From assembly GCF_014204795.1 (NCBI RefSeq), contig NZ_JACHMB010000001.1, positions 6,584,501 through 6,648,500 of the forward strand: a DNA stretch of 64,000 bases, given 5' to 3'. Every line of letters begins with the position of its first letter. The stretch's first letter is position 1. Under the pieces are notes generated by a model that had not been told where the DNA came from, ran no database searches, and saw only the letters and a program-made list of their open reading frames with translations. Positions 42,581 through 51,076 of the stretch are shown in pieces. Position numbers and translations under genes: made by a program. This stretch comes from Nonomuraea jabiensis. Its GTDB lineage: Bacteria; Actinomycetota; Actinomycetes; Streptosporangiales; Streptosporangiaceae.

Positions 42581-43384
42581 TCAGGCCCCCAGCAGGGCGC
42601 GACGCAGGTGGACGGGGTAGACCCGAGCGCGGTACCAGGCCGAGGCGTAGGCGTCGTCGAACGGCTCAATGACGTCGGCTCCGGCCGCCCGGGCGACGAC
42701 TTCGGCGTTCAGCGGCGCGCCCAGCAGAACGCGTTCCGCGCCGACCGCACGTACCAGGCGTCGCGCCAGGCCGCCGAGCACGAGACGGATGTCGCTGACC
42801 AGGCCGTCCTCGATCGTGATCCGGGCCGCCACCGTCACGATGGACCCCGAGTTGAGCCGCCGCCGGCTCGCCTTGTAGAACCGGAACGTGTCCTTTGCCG
42901 GCGCGGCGAACTGGACGCGGGTCACCAGGTCGCCCGTCCGCAGGCCATCGGTGACGACCCGCTCCAGCGGCTCGCGACGGGCGCCGTCGGCGCCGAGCAC
43001 GTCCAGCTCCGCGTCCAGGGCCAGAAGAGCCGCCGCCAGGTCCCCGTACGGTTGCGGCACGAAAAGGTTGCCGGCCACGGTGGCGAGGCTGCGGACCGGC
43101 GGCGCGGCGATCGACCGTACACAGCCGGACAGGTAGCTCAACCGATCGTCGTCCTCGATGTCGGCGAGAGTGGTGGCCGCGCCCAGGGTCACCGTGTCGC
43201 CCTCGACGTCGATGCCGGACAGTCCCGCCCGGCGCAGGCTGACCAGCCGCAGGTCGCGGCCGGCCTGCTCGTCCAGGCGGGCCAGCAGGTAGGTGCCGCC
43301 GCCGAGGGGCACGGCCCCGGCCTGAAGCGCCGCACGAGCCGCTTCGGGACTCTCGGGTGTCTGAACGGAGGTCAGCATGTGCAC
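42581..43384 (-). CDS. Molybdenum hydroxylase FAD-binding subunit
   Basis: 267 aa (265 if the second Met is used). PLGGGTYLLARL is the first FAD-pyrophosphate loop and VRSLATVAGNLFVPQPYGDL the second. The C-terminal domain (RFYKASRRRLNSGSIVTVAA, LGGLARRLVRA) is of the CoxM type. The normal TIGG-like motif is replaced by VAGN, as in several oxidase-like members. It is the first gene of the operon; its 5' region carries the palindrome thought to bind the divergent GntR protein. Confidence 0.93.
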   Translation of the reverse strand: MHMLTSVQTPESPEAARAALQAGAVPLGGGTYLLARLDEQAGRDLRLVSLRRAGLSGIDVEGDTVTLGAATTLADIEDDDRLSYLSGCVRSIAAPPVRSLATVAGNLFVPQPYGDLAAALLALDAELDVLGADGARREPLERVVTDGLRTGDLVTRVQFAAPAKDTFRFYKASRRRLNSGSIVTVAARITIEDGLVSDIRLVLGGLARRLVRAVGAERVLLGAPLNAEVVARAAGADVIEPFDDAYASAWYRARVYPVHLRRALLGA

Positions 43385-43389
43385 TCCAG

Positions 43390-43405
43390 TTATCGATATC
43401 GATAA
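43390..43405. promoter_or_regulatory. Perfect 16-bp palindrome, candidate GntR operator
   Basis: TTATCGATATCGATAA is fully self-complementary. It starts 5 bp upstream of the FAD-subunit start, in the short divergent interval shared with the GntR gene, and is followed by an A/T-rich TTAACTTA. In this G+C-rich context a perfect A/T-rich palindrome stands out. It would let one repressor control both directions. Confidence 0.7.
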
Positions 43406-43470
43406 TTAACTTACGTGGCATGATCGAAGAGTCAAGGGCCTTCTGGGCCCTCTCAACGTCAGGAGGTTTC

Positions 43471-44142
43471 TTGTCGGAACCCACGGGGAGCCCGCGCTCC
43501 GCGCGACCGACGCTGAGCCGGCAGATCCGCGACGGTCTGCTGCAACGGATCGTCTCCGGCGAACTCGGCGAGGGCGACCGGCTCATCGAGACGAAGATCG
43601 CCATCGAGTTCGGAACGAGTCAGGCCCCGGTCCGGGAGGCGCTTCGGCAGCTTGAGGGCCTCGGCCTCATCGACGGCCGGCCTCGTCACGGCAGCCGGGT
43701 GCTTCCCTTCGCCGAGCAGACCATCCGCGAGGCGTACATCGTGCGGGCGGCCCTTGAGGAGACCGCGACGCGGCTCGCCATGCTGGCCGGAACCCTCCCC
43801 TTCGACCGGCTGGGGGAGGAGGTTGAGGAGATGTACCGCCGCGCCCGTGACAACGACGTGCACGGCATCGGCCTGGCCAGCGCGCGGTTTCACCGGCACG
43901 TCGTGCAGGCCGGCGGCAACGTGCTGCTGACCCGCGCCTGGGAGGCGCTGCAGATCGAGGCGCGCACGGCCATCGCTCTCATGGTCACCAGACCGAAACT
44001 CGAGCGGGTCGCCGACGAGCACCGCGAGCTGCTGGACGTCATGCGCGCCGGGGACGTCGAGGTGGCCTGCCGTCACGCCCGTGACCATCAGTGGGCCTAC
44101 GCCGACACGCCGCACGACCCTTACGGAACGCCGAAACATTAG
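43471..44142 (+). CDS. FadR-type GntR regulator of the molybdenum-hydroxylase operon
   Basis: 223 aa from a TTG at 43471, chosen because AGGAGG (43461-43466) precedes it; the frame is open upstream but is not protein-like before this point. Winged helix: LSRQIRDGLLQRIVSGELGE, GDRLIETKIAIEFGTSQAPV, REALRQLEGLGLIDGRPRHG. The C-terminal all-helical FCD domain (EAYIVRAALEETATRLAM, RFHRHVVQAGGNVLL, DEHRELLDVMRAGDVEVACR) has the metal/ligand His residues. Such proteins repress catabolic operons until a carboxylate intermediate binds. It is divergent from the hydroxylase operon, which is the obvious target. Confidence 0.92.
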   Translation: MSEPTGSPRSARPTLSRQIRDGLLQRIVSGELGEGDRLIETKIAIEFGTSQAPVREALRQLEGLGLIDGRPRHGSRVLPFAEQTIREAYIVRAALEETATRLAMLAGTLPFDRLGEEVEEMYRRARDNDVHGIGLASARFHRHVVQAGGNVLLTRAWEALQIEARTAIALMVTRPKLERVADEHRELLDVMRAGDVEVACRHARDHQWAYADTPHDPYGTPKH

Positions 44143-44302
44143 GGGTCAGCACCTTCTCGACGCCGGCCGGTGTTCCCCGTTACCGTACGCGACCGCCGCC
44201 GTTGATCAGCGCTGAGTAAATGAGATCATTGGCAGGCGCAGTGGCCGGGCCCTGCCCCCGATGTGTGGACACCTTGAGTACCGGATGATGGAGGAGTTCC
44301 AC

Positions 44303-44632
44303 GTGACGATGAAGTCGTATCCGCCGGAGTTCAAGGCAGACGCCGTCGCGTTGTATCTATCCGATCCGGGACGGACGCTGGCCTCGGTGGCTGAGGACCT
44401 GGGGATCAGCCGGGAGACGCTGCGTAACTGGGTGCGTCAGGCCCAGGCGGACGGTACCGCGGGCGCCAAGGAGCGGGGGGTGGCGAGGAAGCCGGCGCGG
44501 GGCCCGCTATCGTCCGACGACGTGCTGGAAGAGGAGAACAAGCAGCTCAAGGCGCGGATCCGGGAGCTGGAGATGGAGCGCGACATCCTGCGCCGGGCGG
44601 CGAAGTATTTCGCCGGCGAGACGAACTGGTGA
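44303..44632 (+). CDS. IS3-family transposase OrfA
   Basis: About 109 aa from a GTG at 44303, which has GGAGGAG 6 bases upstream. MKSYPPEFKADAVALYLSDP begins the helix-turn-helix (LASVAEDLGISRETLRNWVR) that binds the IS ends. The C-terminal leucine-zipper-like coiled coil (LEEENKQLKARIRELEMERD, then ILRRAAKYFAGE) is typical of OrfA. It overlaps orfB by 4 bases in the -1 frame, the usual arrangement for an OrfAB fusion by frameshift. Confidence 0.92.
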   Translation: MTMKSYPPEFKADAVALYLSDPGRTLASVAEDLGISRETLRNWVRQAQADGTAGAKERGVARKPARGPLSSDDVLEEENKQLKARIRELEMERDILRRAAKYFAGETNW

Positions 44633-45519
44633 GCCGCTTCGAGTTCGTCGACGACCACGCGGGCGCCTTCGGCGTGAAGCGGCTGCGCCGGGTCCTGAAG
44701 GTGTCGCGCTCGAGCTTCTACCGGTGGCGCAAGGCCGCGCCAGCCCGGGCGGAGCGGGCCGCGGCCGATGCCGCACTCGCCGCGGAGATCAAGCAGATCC
44801 ACGGCGCGTTCGACGGCACCTACGGCAGTCCGCGCATCACCGCCGAGCTGCGCGCCCGGGGCCACACGGTCAACCACAAGCGGGTCGCGCGGGTGATGCG
44901 CAGTTTCGGCATCGTCGGGCTGCACCTGCGCAAGAAGGTGCGCACCACGGTTCCGGAACTCTCGCATCACAAGGTGCCCGACCTGATCAAGCGGGACTTC
45001 ACCGCGCCGGCCCCGAACCGGCGCTATGTCGGCGACATCACCTACCTGCCCGTCGGCGAGGGCCGGTTCCTGTATCTGGCGACCGTCCTGGACCTGGGCT
45101 CACGCCGGCTGGCGGGCTGGTCGATCGCCGATCACATGCGCACCGAGCTGGTGAGCGACGCGCTGCGCGCGGCCGCTGCGACACGGGGCAGCCTGCACGG
45201 CGCGATCTTCCATGCCGATCACGGGGCCCAGTACACCCCGGCCGAGTTCGCCAAGGTCTGCGCCGAGCTCGGCGTGCGCCAGTCCATGGGAGCCGTCGGC
45301 ACCAGCGCCGACAACGCCGCGGCAGAGGCGTTCAACGCCACCCTCAAACGCGAAACGCTGCAGGGCGCCAAGCGCTGGTCCTCGGCGCGTGAGGCCCGCC
45401 TGGCCGTCTTCAAGTGGATCACCCGCTACAACACCCGAAGGAGACACTCCACCCTCGGCTACCTCAGCCCTATCGACTACGAGCAGCAAACCACCGATAA
45501 GGTGCTGCTCGCCGCATAA
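44629..45519 (+). CDS. IS3-family transposase OrfB
   Basis: 296 aa. HTH_21 segment (YGSPRITAELRARGHTVNHK) followed by the rve DDE core: first Asp in YVGDITYLPVGEGRFLYLAT, second in HADHGAQYTP, and Glu in NAAAEAFNATLKRE; the ending is RRRHSTLGYLSPIDYE. All catalytic residues and both IS ends are present, so it may be active. Confidence 0.95.
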   Translation: MSRFEFVDDHAGAFGVKRLRRVLKVSRSSFYRWRKAAPARAERAAADAALAAEIKQIHGAFDGTYGSPRITAELRARGHTVNHKRVARVMRSFGIVGLHLRKKVRTTVPELSHHKVPDLIKRDFTAPAPNRRYVGDITYLPVGEGRFLYLATVLDLGSRRLAGWSIADHMRTELVSDALRAAAATRGSLHGAIFHADHGAQYTPAEFAKVCAELGVRQSMGAVGTSADNAAAEAFNATLKRETLQGAKRWSSAREARLAVFKWITRYNTRRRHSTLGYLSPIDYEQQTTDKVLLAA

Positions 45520-45547
45520 CAACCCGTGTCCACACTTCGGGGCGAGC

Positions 45548-45811
45548 CCCCCCGGCAGACAGCGGCCCATCCACCTCTGCAATCAGCAGTTCACGGCCCG
45601 CACACCGCGCCGCCTCAGCGCTCGTGAAGCCACCGCGTCGAACCCGCTCCCGCCGACCCGACGCCCCTACGACCTGGACCGCGAAATACCAGCTCCCATG
45701 CCCGGCCTCGGCCAAACGGCCACAACGACTACCCAGTCGCCTGCCGCTGACCTCGTCGCTGCATCCGCACCGCTTGTACACCACGCAATGCCTGTCGTCG
45801 CTGCCCATCAT
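45548..45811 (-). pseudogene. Tyrosine integrase N-terminal fragment cut by the IS3 element
   Basis: On the minus strand: DRHCVVYKRCGCSDEVSGRR, GSWYFAVQVVGASGRRERVR and RGGFTSAEAARCAGRELLIA. This is the arm domain seen in integrases 1 and 2 and in better condition than theirs. The reading stops at the right end of the IS3 element, and the remainder is not on its other side. It is a fourth integrase trace of one family within 22 kb. Confidence 0.75.
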
Positions 45812-45912
45812 CGCTTACCTCCAGGTCCGTCTCAAAAGCAACGTACGGACCAAGCAACGACAGACCCAGACACGACGAACATTTAGGTAAGCGGCCCAGT
45901 TAAGTGGTCACA

Positions 45913-46176
<264 letters not shown>

Positions 46177-46272
46177 TCAGAGCCGTCGTGATTGTGTCCT
46201 AACGCAGTACACGATCTCCAGAACCTCGATCTGCCGCAGTAACGGGCACCCGGGTCGGAAGGATTCCTCATC

Positions 46273-47280
46273 GTGGGTTTCTATGTGCGCACCAGCCTCA
46301 GGGTTGGACCGTTCCGGTTCACCCTCAGCCAGGCCGGCATGGGAGTCTCGACCGGAATCCCGGGCTTTCGGGTGGGGATGGGCCCCCGCGGCAACGTCGT
46401 GCGCATGGAACGCGGAGCGATCTCCTACCGCACCATCGCACCCGACCATGACGTGGTCATGCACGATGTCGTCAGCCTGGTCCCGGCCCAGCCGAGTGAC
46501 GTCGTCCAGCAGTTGCAGAAGGCCGCCAAACGCCGACCGTACTGGCCATTCGCCCTGGCCGCCCTGCTCGTCGCGGGGCTGGTGGCAGGACGCTTCGGCC
46601 TGGTCATCGTCGCCGTCGGGCTGCCTTGCGTGCTCTGGGTGGTGTTGCGCGATCAGGCGGCTCGCGCGGTGGTCGTCATGTACGACGTGACCGATGAGGC
46701 CGCTTCGCGCTTCGATCACCTCGTCAGCTCGATCACCGGCCTCCAACGAGCCCACGGGTTCTGGCTGATCACCGCATCCGGCGCGATCACCAGCACCTAC
46801 CAGTTCAAGGTGAACGCCGGCGCCTCCAGTCTGCTGCACAGGATGAACGCCTCGGCCCGGTTGGCGGGACCACGGATCCTGGTCACCAACGTCGCCGTCC
46901 CGACCCTGACCGCAGGCAGCCTGTCGGTGCACTTCCTCCCCGACCGGGTCCTGTTCCGGAACGGCCGCCACGTCGCCGACCCCCCCTATCAGCACCTCCA
47001 AGCCGGCGTGGAACATGCCCGCTTCATCGAAGAAGGCCCGGTGCCACCCGACGGCACAGTCGTGGACTCCACCTGGCGCTACGTCAACGTCAAGGGCGGC
47101 CCCGACCGCCGTTTTAAAAACAACGCCCGCCTGCCCATCCTGCTGTACGGCAGGCTCACCCTCCGCAGCCACAACGGTCTCAACCTCGTCTGGGACGCCT
47201 CCCAAGTCCCGCTCGTCCACTCTGTGGCGAACGCACTCCACCAGTCCATCACCGCTCGCCCACCTGTGATCCACTCCTGA
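46273..47280 (+). CDS. DUF4236-domain membrane protein
   Basis: 335 aa from a GTG. MGFYVRTSLRVGPFRFTLSQ, AGMGVSTGIPGFRVGMGPRG is the DUF4236 strand-rich N-terminal motif (usual form MGFRxRKSxxxGPxRxNxSKxGxGxSxGxxGxRxG). Two adjacent hydrophobic helices follow (~97-130: WPFALAALLVAGLVAGRFGL, then VIVAVGLPCVLWVVLR), then a ~200-residue soluble beta-rich domain (GFWLITASGAITSTYQFKVN, GPRILVTNVAVPTLTAGSLS). The function of this family is unknown; members occur on phages and in accessory DNA. No operon partner is visible. Confidence 0.85.
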   Translation: MGFYVRTSLRVGPFRFTLSQAGMGVSTGIPGFRVGMGPRGNVVRMERGAISYRTIAPDHDVVMHDVVSLVPAQPSDVVQQLQKAAKRRPYWPFALAALLVAGLVAGRFGLVIVAVGLPCVLWVVLRDQAARAVVVMYDVTDEAASRFDHLVSSITGLQRAHGFWLITASGAITSTYQFKVNAGASSLLHRMNASARLAGPRILVTNVAVPTLTAGSLSVHFLPDRVLFRNGRHVADPPYQHLQAGVEHARFIEEGPVPPDGTVVDSTWRYVNVKGGPDRRFKNNARLPILLYGRLTLRSHNGLNLVWDASQVPLVHSVANALHQSITARPPVIHS

Positions 47281-47307
47281 GTGAGGAGCTCATACGCGGA
47301 ATTGTCT

Positions 47308-47357
47308 GGGCCCGCCAGACCTTCTGGCGTGGCCCTAAGGGTCCGCGTCTGCGGACC
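47308..47357. terminator. Two tandem hairpins, probable terminator region
   Basis: GCCAGA/TCTGGC (47314-47328, strengthened by outer GGGCC/GGCCC) and GGTCCGC/GCGGACC (47340-47357, 4-base loop) lie between convergent genes, just after the DUF4236 gene. Neither has a T-run; they could end transcription in both directions. Confidence 0.4.
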
Positions 47358-47395
47358 TACCGCTCACGACTGCCTCCCGAGCAGAAAGCTTCTGA

Positions 47396-47704
47396 TCACG
47401 TATCGCTGTTGCACCCCTTCAGTGCCACCACGTAGAGCGCCAACTCTTCTGTCGTGACGCGCTCCTCCCCCATGGGAGGCGGGCCCTCCATCACCTTCAC
47501 GTCCATGTAGGGAGAGAACGTCGCGGCGATCTCAGGGGCGGGCGGCTGCACCGTCGCTGGTGCATTCTCAGCGATCCAGGCATCGATCAGCTTGTCCGTA
47601 TATGACGTCGACATCAGGCAAGACACTCCGACCGGGGCCGCCGCTGTAATCGTGGGAACTGCGGCCAGGGCCACGCCAGCCACGACTGCGACGCGCCACC
47701 CCAC
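47396..47704 (-). CDS. Small secreted protein of unknown function
   Basis: 102 aa. MGWRVAVVAGVALAAVPTIT followed by AAA is a Sec signal peptide with a cleavage site near residue 23. The ~80-residue mature part has two cysteines (SCLMSTSY, KGCNSDT) and a central amphipathic helix (YTDKLIDAWIAENAPATVQP), and ends in VTTEELALYVVALKGC. I do not recognise it. Confidence 0.5.
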   Translation of the reverse strand: MGWRVAVVAGVALAAVPTITAAAPVGVSCLMSTSYTDKLIDAWIAENAPATVQPPAPEIAATFSPYMDVKVMEGPPPMGEERVTTEELALYVVALKGCNSDT

Positions 47705-47830
47705 TGCTTCCTCCCGACTCTTCGATTACCGGCCTAGCATGCCTGTACCGCTTCAAAAGTCATCGCAGAGCGCTTGACGGGACTGTAAGAACAACGGCTC
47801 TGGTCCACTTTTGGTGGTGACGGTACGTGG

Positions 47831-49333
47831 TTAGCCGAGCAGGATGCGGTGGCGAAGGAGAGCGAACCCGGCGCGGCCGTACATCTGCCGTTTGAGGAGC
47901 TTGGTCTTGGTGTTGACGCCTTCGGTACCGCCGTTGTGGAACGGCAGGCTGAGCGCGGCGTCCACTGCGGCGCGGTCGTTGGCCAGGCCGCGGGTGAAGG
48001 CATGCACGTGCGGCAGGTCGACTTGTCGTGCGAGCTCTATCCAGGCGGCCAGCAGCCTGTCGTTACCGTCCTTCGGGTCGAGGAGGGCGGCGAAGTCCCG
48101 GATGAGGCCGCTCAGCATGGTCATCTCACCGCAGGCGTCGATGGCGGCATCGAGCCGTTCCCGCTGGGCGTCGGTCAGTGTGCCTGGTTCACTGAGGAGC
48201 AGGCCGGCCAGTCGCTTCGGCGAGATCGCGAGCTGGTCGCACTCGACTCTGCCTTGGTTGATGTACCGGTACAGCAGGTTCTGGCTGCCGGTATAGCCGA
48301 GCTCCTTGATCTCGGCGAGCAACTGCTGAACCGAGACGGCGGGCTCTTCGGCGCGGCGGCGTCGAAGGTGATCACGGAACGGATCGACGAGCGTAGGCCG
48401 GTACTTCGGGACCCGGACGAGCCGCTCGGGCTCAGCGATGCGGGCGTACCGCTTGACGGTGTTCAACGCCAGACCGAGACGGCGGGCACACTCCAGCAGC
48501 CCAACGCCCTGGTCGAGCAGAGCATGGACCTGCCGCCACCGATCGCGAGTGGTGGCGGCCCGCACCCCCTCTCTTGGCGGCGGGCCGCTCTTGCCCCAGC
48601 AGACCGAGTGCGCGGCGACCTCCTTCACCACGGCTTCAGCCAGGTTGTGCCAGATATGCCGGCGATCACCGACCTGCACCGCTTCAGGCAGAGCGCGACG
48701 GATCGCCTCGGCGTAAGCGCCGCTGCTGTCCCGGCACACCACCCGCACGCCGGGATGAGCACGCAGCCACGCCTCCAAGGTGTCGGCCTGACGGTCGGCG
48801 AGCACATCGAGCCGCTCCCGCGTCACCGCGTTGATGATCACCGTGGCGTAGCGGTGCCGCTTACGGAGCGCGAAGTCATCCACCCCGATCACCTCCGGCG
48901 TTGGACGGACTGGCAGTGGCAGGCGTAACAAAGACCGGATCGCGCTCTGCCGCGAGATCCCGATTCCCAGCACGTCCAGCAACCGAGACCCCGCTCGCCC
49001 GGCCAACTCCCGCACCACCGCCCCCACCTGCGCGCTCAAGGCGATCGTGCGACGCTGATACGGCTCGGCCAAACCGGGCAACGGCTCCCGGAACGTCTGC
49101 CGCTCACACCCGACCGTCGCGCACCTCAACCGCCGAAACCGCAGTCGCACGAGCACTCGCTGCCCGCCCAACGGCAGGTCCGCCAGCTGCCGATCCACAT
49201 AGCCATGCACCCGTCCGGCTGCCCCGCAGCCGGGACACGCCACCGGCGCCCCCTCGGACGTGACATGCACAACGATCGCCCCAGCCCCGGGCCGGACACT
49301 GCCGACGACCAAGCCGGCCAATTGCGGGAACAA
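47831..49333 (-). CDS. ISL3-family transposase
   Basis: About 500 aa from a TTG-type start (the frame is open slightly upstream, reading DVKDLAELLFPQL). N-terminal zinc finger (CPGCGAAGRVHGY, with CATVGCERQTF), then the DDE core with VIGVDDFALRKRHRYATVII as the first Asp region, VVCRDSSGAYAEAI as the second, and a C-terminal Glu in FHNGGTEGVNTKTKLLKRQM. Coding capacity is complete. The IS256 insertion lies in the 5' non-coding part, ~30 bp upstream, and probably separates the gene from its promoter. Confidence 0.95.
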   Translation of the reverse strand: MFPQLAGLVVGSVRPGAGAIVVHVTSEGAPVACPGCGAAGRVHGYVDRQLADLPLGGQRVLVRLRFRRLRCATVGCERQTFREPLPGLAEPYQRRTIALSAQVGAVVRELAGRAGSRLLDVLGIGISRQSAIRSLLRLPLPVRPTPEVIGVDDFALRKRHRYATVIINAVTRERLDVLADRQADTLEAWLRAHPGVRVVCRDSSGAYAEAIRRALPEAVQVGDRRHIWHNLAEAVVKEVAAHSVCWGKSGPPPREGVRAATTRDRWRQVHALLDQGVGLLECARRLGLALNTVKRYARIAEPERLVRVPKYRPTLVDPFRDHLRRRRAEEPAVSVQQLLAEIKELGYTGSQNLLYRYINQGRVECDQLAISPKRLAGLLLSEPGTLTDAQRERLDAAIDACGEMTMLSGLIRDFAALLDPKDGNDRLLAAWIELARQVDLPHVHAFTRGLANDRAAVDAALSLPFHNGGTEGVNTKTKLLKRQMYGRAGFALLRHRILLG

Positions 49334-49371
49334 CAGCTCCGCAAGATCCTTTACGTCACACCGGCGTCACG

Positions 49372-50974
49372 GAGGTTGTCACTTCAGGTGTGTAAAGATC
49401 GTTTCTGATGGCCTGAGGTCGGTCTTTACCTGATGCGGCCTGGATAGGCGATGTCGAGTTCGATCAGCGCTTCGCGCCAGCCGATGGTGCGTTGTCCTTC
49501 GATCAGGCGGGCGGTGCTGGGCGAGTTCTTGATCTTTCCGGTCTCCTCCTTGGTGATGGCGCGTTCGCGGGCGCGTTTGTCCTCGATATTGATGATGGCC
49601 AGCCACAGCAGTTTGACCACGGCGTCGTCGCCGGGGAAGTGGCCGCGGGCCTTGGTGACCTTGCGCAGCTGGTAGTTCAGCGACTCGATGCTGTTGGTGG
49701 TGTAGAGCAGCTTGCGGACCGCCGGGGAGAAGGCGAAGAACGGGGTGAAGCGGTCCCAGGCGGTCTCGAACACACGGGCCGCCTGCGGATACCTCTGGCC
49801 CCAGGTGGAGGCGGTGAAGTCGGCCAGGGCGTCGAAGGCGGCTTCCGCACTGGGCGCCGTATAGATCTTCTTGAGCTCGGCGGCCAGCGTGGCGCGGTCA
49901 CGACGGGCGACCGGCCGCAGCGCGTTGCGGATCAGGTGCACGACGCAGGCCTGCACGATGGTGTGCGGGAAGGCATGGTGGATGGCGTCTTCGAAGCCGT
50001 TCAGTCCGTCGGTGCAGGCGATGAGGATGTCGCGCACTCCCCGGTTGCGCAGGTCGGTCATCACAGAGGTCCAAAAACGGGCCGACTCGCCGGCGGTGGC
50101 GGCATCGAGCGGGGTCTTGGCCAGCCAGATCCCCAGCACGTGCTTGTCGCCGTCGGCGTCGATACCGATCGCGAGGTAGGCGGGTTTGGCCTGGACGCTG
50201 TGGTTGTCGCGGACCTTGACCACGATGGCGTCCAGGAACACCACCGGGTAGACGGCATCCAACGGCCGTGCCTGCCAGGCGCGGACCTCTTCGAGTACGG
50301 CGTCGGTGATGTTGGAGATGGCCTCGTGCGACAGTTCGGTGTCGTAGATCTGACGCAGGTGGTGCTGGATGTCGCGCACGCTCATGCCGTGCGCGTACAG
50401 GCTGATGATCATGTCGTCCAGGCCGCCGGAGACGCGGCCGGCCCGTTTGGGCACCAGCATCGGCTCGAAGGTGCCGGCCCGGTCGCGGGGCACGGACAGC
50501 CGCACCGGCCCCACCCCCGTCTGCACGGTCTTGCCGATCCTGCCGTTGCGGGAGTTGCCGCTGCCATGGCCGGCCACCTCGTGCTTGCCGTAGCCCAGAT
50601 GCGCCGACAGCTCGCCCTCCAGCGCGCGTTCCAGCACCGCCTTGACCAACTCGCCGAGCATCGAGCCCTGCCCGGTCAGCCGCAGCCCGCCCGCGCTGTC
50701 GCGTGAGCGTTCCAGCAGCAGGTCCAGCACGTGATCGCCGAGCAGGTCCCGCAACGGCGTCTCGCCGTCACGCTGGGGGGATTTTTCCCCGCCATGATGA
50801 GCAGCCGCCCCCAGCAGCGCCGATGTGTCATCGTGCTGGTCTTGCCCCACCGCGGCCAGCGCGGTTCTTCCCCGTGTCGTGGACATGATCGTGTTCTCCC
50901 CCGAGATGGTCAATGATCTTTGCAGATTTCCGTCTACGTTTGGTGATCATTTCCACACCTGGAGTGATACCCCC
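49372..50974 (-). mobile_element. IS256-family insertion sequence nested in the ISL3 element
   Basis: A 1603-bp insertion flanked by a perfect 8-bp target duplication GCGTCACG (49364-49371 and 50975-50982). The ends are imperfect inverted repeats (GAGGTTGTCACTTCAGGTGT on the left against GGGGGTATCACTCCAGGTGT on the right complement). The uninterrupted target is visible at ~61.2 kb in another ISL3 piece, which reads straight through the site. Confidence 0.92.
49426..50886 (-). CDS. IS256 (Mutator)-family transposase
   Basis: 486 aa from MSTTRGRTALAAVG (GGGGGAG 9 bases upstream). VPRDRAGTFEPMLVPKR, then the first Asp in VVFLDAIVVKVRDNHSVQAK, the second in ILIACTDGLNGFEDAI, the conserved C/H segment VQACVVHLIRNALRPVARRD, and the catalytic Glu in LLYTTNSIESLNYQLRKVTK. 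It is full length with no lesions, consistent with a recent, possibly active insertion. Confidence 0.95.
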   Translation of the reverse strand: MSTTRGRTALAAVGQDQHDDTSALLGAAAHHGGEKSPQRDGETPLRDLLGDHVLDLLLERSRDSAGGLRLTGQGSMLGELVKAVLERALEGELSAHLGYGKHEVAGHGSGNSRNGRIGKTVQTGVGPVRLSVPRDRAGTFEPMLVPKRAGRVSGGLDDMIISLYAHGMSVRDIQHHLRQIYDTELSHEAISNITDAVLEEVRAWQARPLDAVYPVVFLDAIVVKVRDNHSVQAKPAYLAIGIDADGDKHVLGIWLAKTPLDAATAGESARFWTSVMTDLRNRGVRDILIACTDGLNGFEDAIHHAFPHTIVQACVVHLIRNALRPVARRDRATLAAELKKIYTAPSAEAAFDALADFTASTWGQRYPQAARVFETAWDRFTPFFAFSPAVRKLLYTTNSIESLNYQLRKVTKARGHFPGDDAVVKLLWLAIINIEDKRARERAITKEETGKIKNSPSTARLIEGQRTIGWREALIELDIAYPGRIR

Positions 50975-51076
50975 GCGTCACGCTGACACAGCACGGCGAG
51001 ATAGCCATGTACCGACACGAGCTATCACGTTCCGTCACCACCGAAAGTGGGCCAGAGCCGTTGTTCTTACAGTCCC

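Larger units (their letters stand above)
44256..45542 (+). mobile_element. IS3-family insertion sequence, complete
   Basis: About 1287 bp with 17-bp terminal inverted repeats differing at one base (CCCCGATGTGTGGACAC at 44256-44272 and its match at 45526-45542). It carries intact orfA and orfB. I see no direct repeat of the flanking bases, so the copy may have arisen by recombination or caused a deletion. Its right end abuts a truncated integrase gene and its left end lies 113 bp after the GntR gene. Confidence 0.8.
47779..51076 (-). mobile_element. ISL3-family insertion sequence interrupted by an IS256 element
   Basis: Long terminal inverted repeats start GGGACTGTAAGAACAACGGC at 47779 and, on the complement, at 51076, and remain near-identical for ~43 bases. 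They bracket an ISL3 transposase gene and a complete IS256 element; without the latter and its target repeat the ISL3 element would be ~1.7 kb. No target duplication is evident at the outer ends (CGCTTGAC and AGGCGGTA). Its right end cuts into a small secreted-protein gene whose remainder is not on the left side, indicating a deletion. Confidence 0.88.

Noticed and set aside
40741-42672. 643-codon plus-strand open frame
   Set aside because: Mirror frame of the molybdenum-hydroxylase genes, low-complexity Val/Gly/Asp/Arg composition, no start signal.
42666-43604. 312-codon minus-strand frame overlapping the FAD subunit and GntR genes
   Set aside because: Different frame from the clear FAD-subunit protein and antisense to GntR; Arg/Gly-rich shadow.
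44256-45542. Target-site duplication around the IS3 element
   Set aside because: The flanking bases on the two sides do not match over 3-5 bp, so none is claimed.
49492-50706. 404-codon plus-strand open frame
   Set aside because: Mirror of the IS256 transposase gene.
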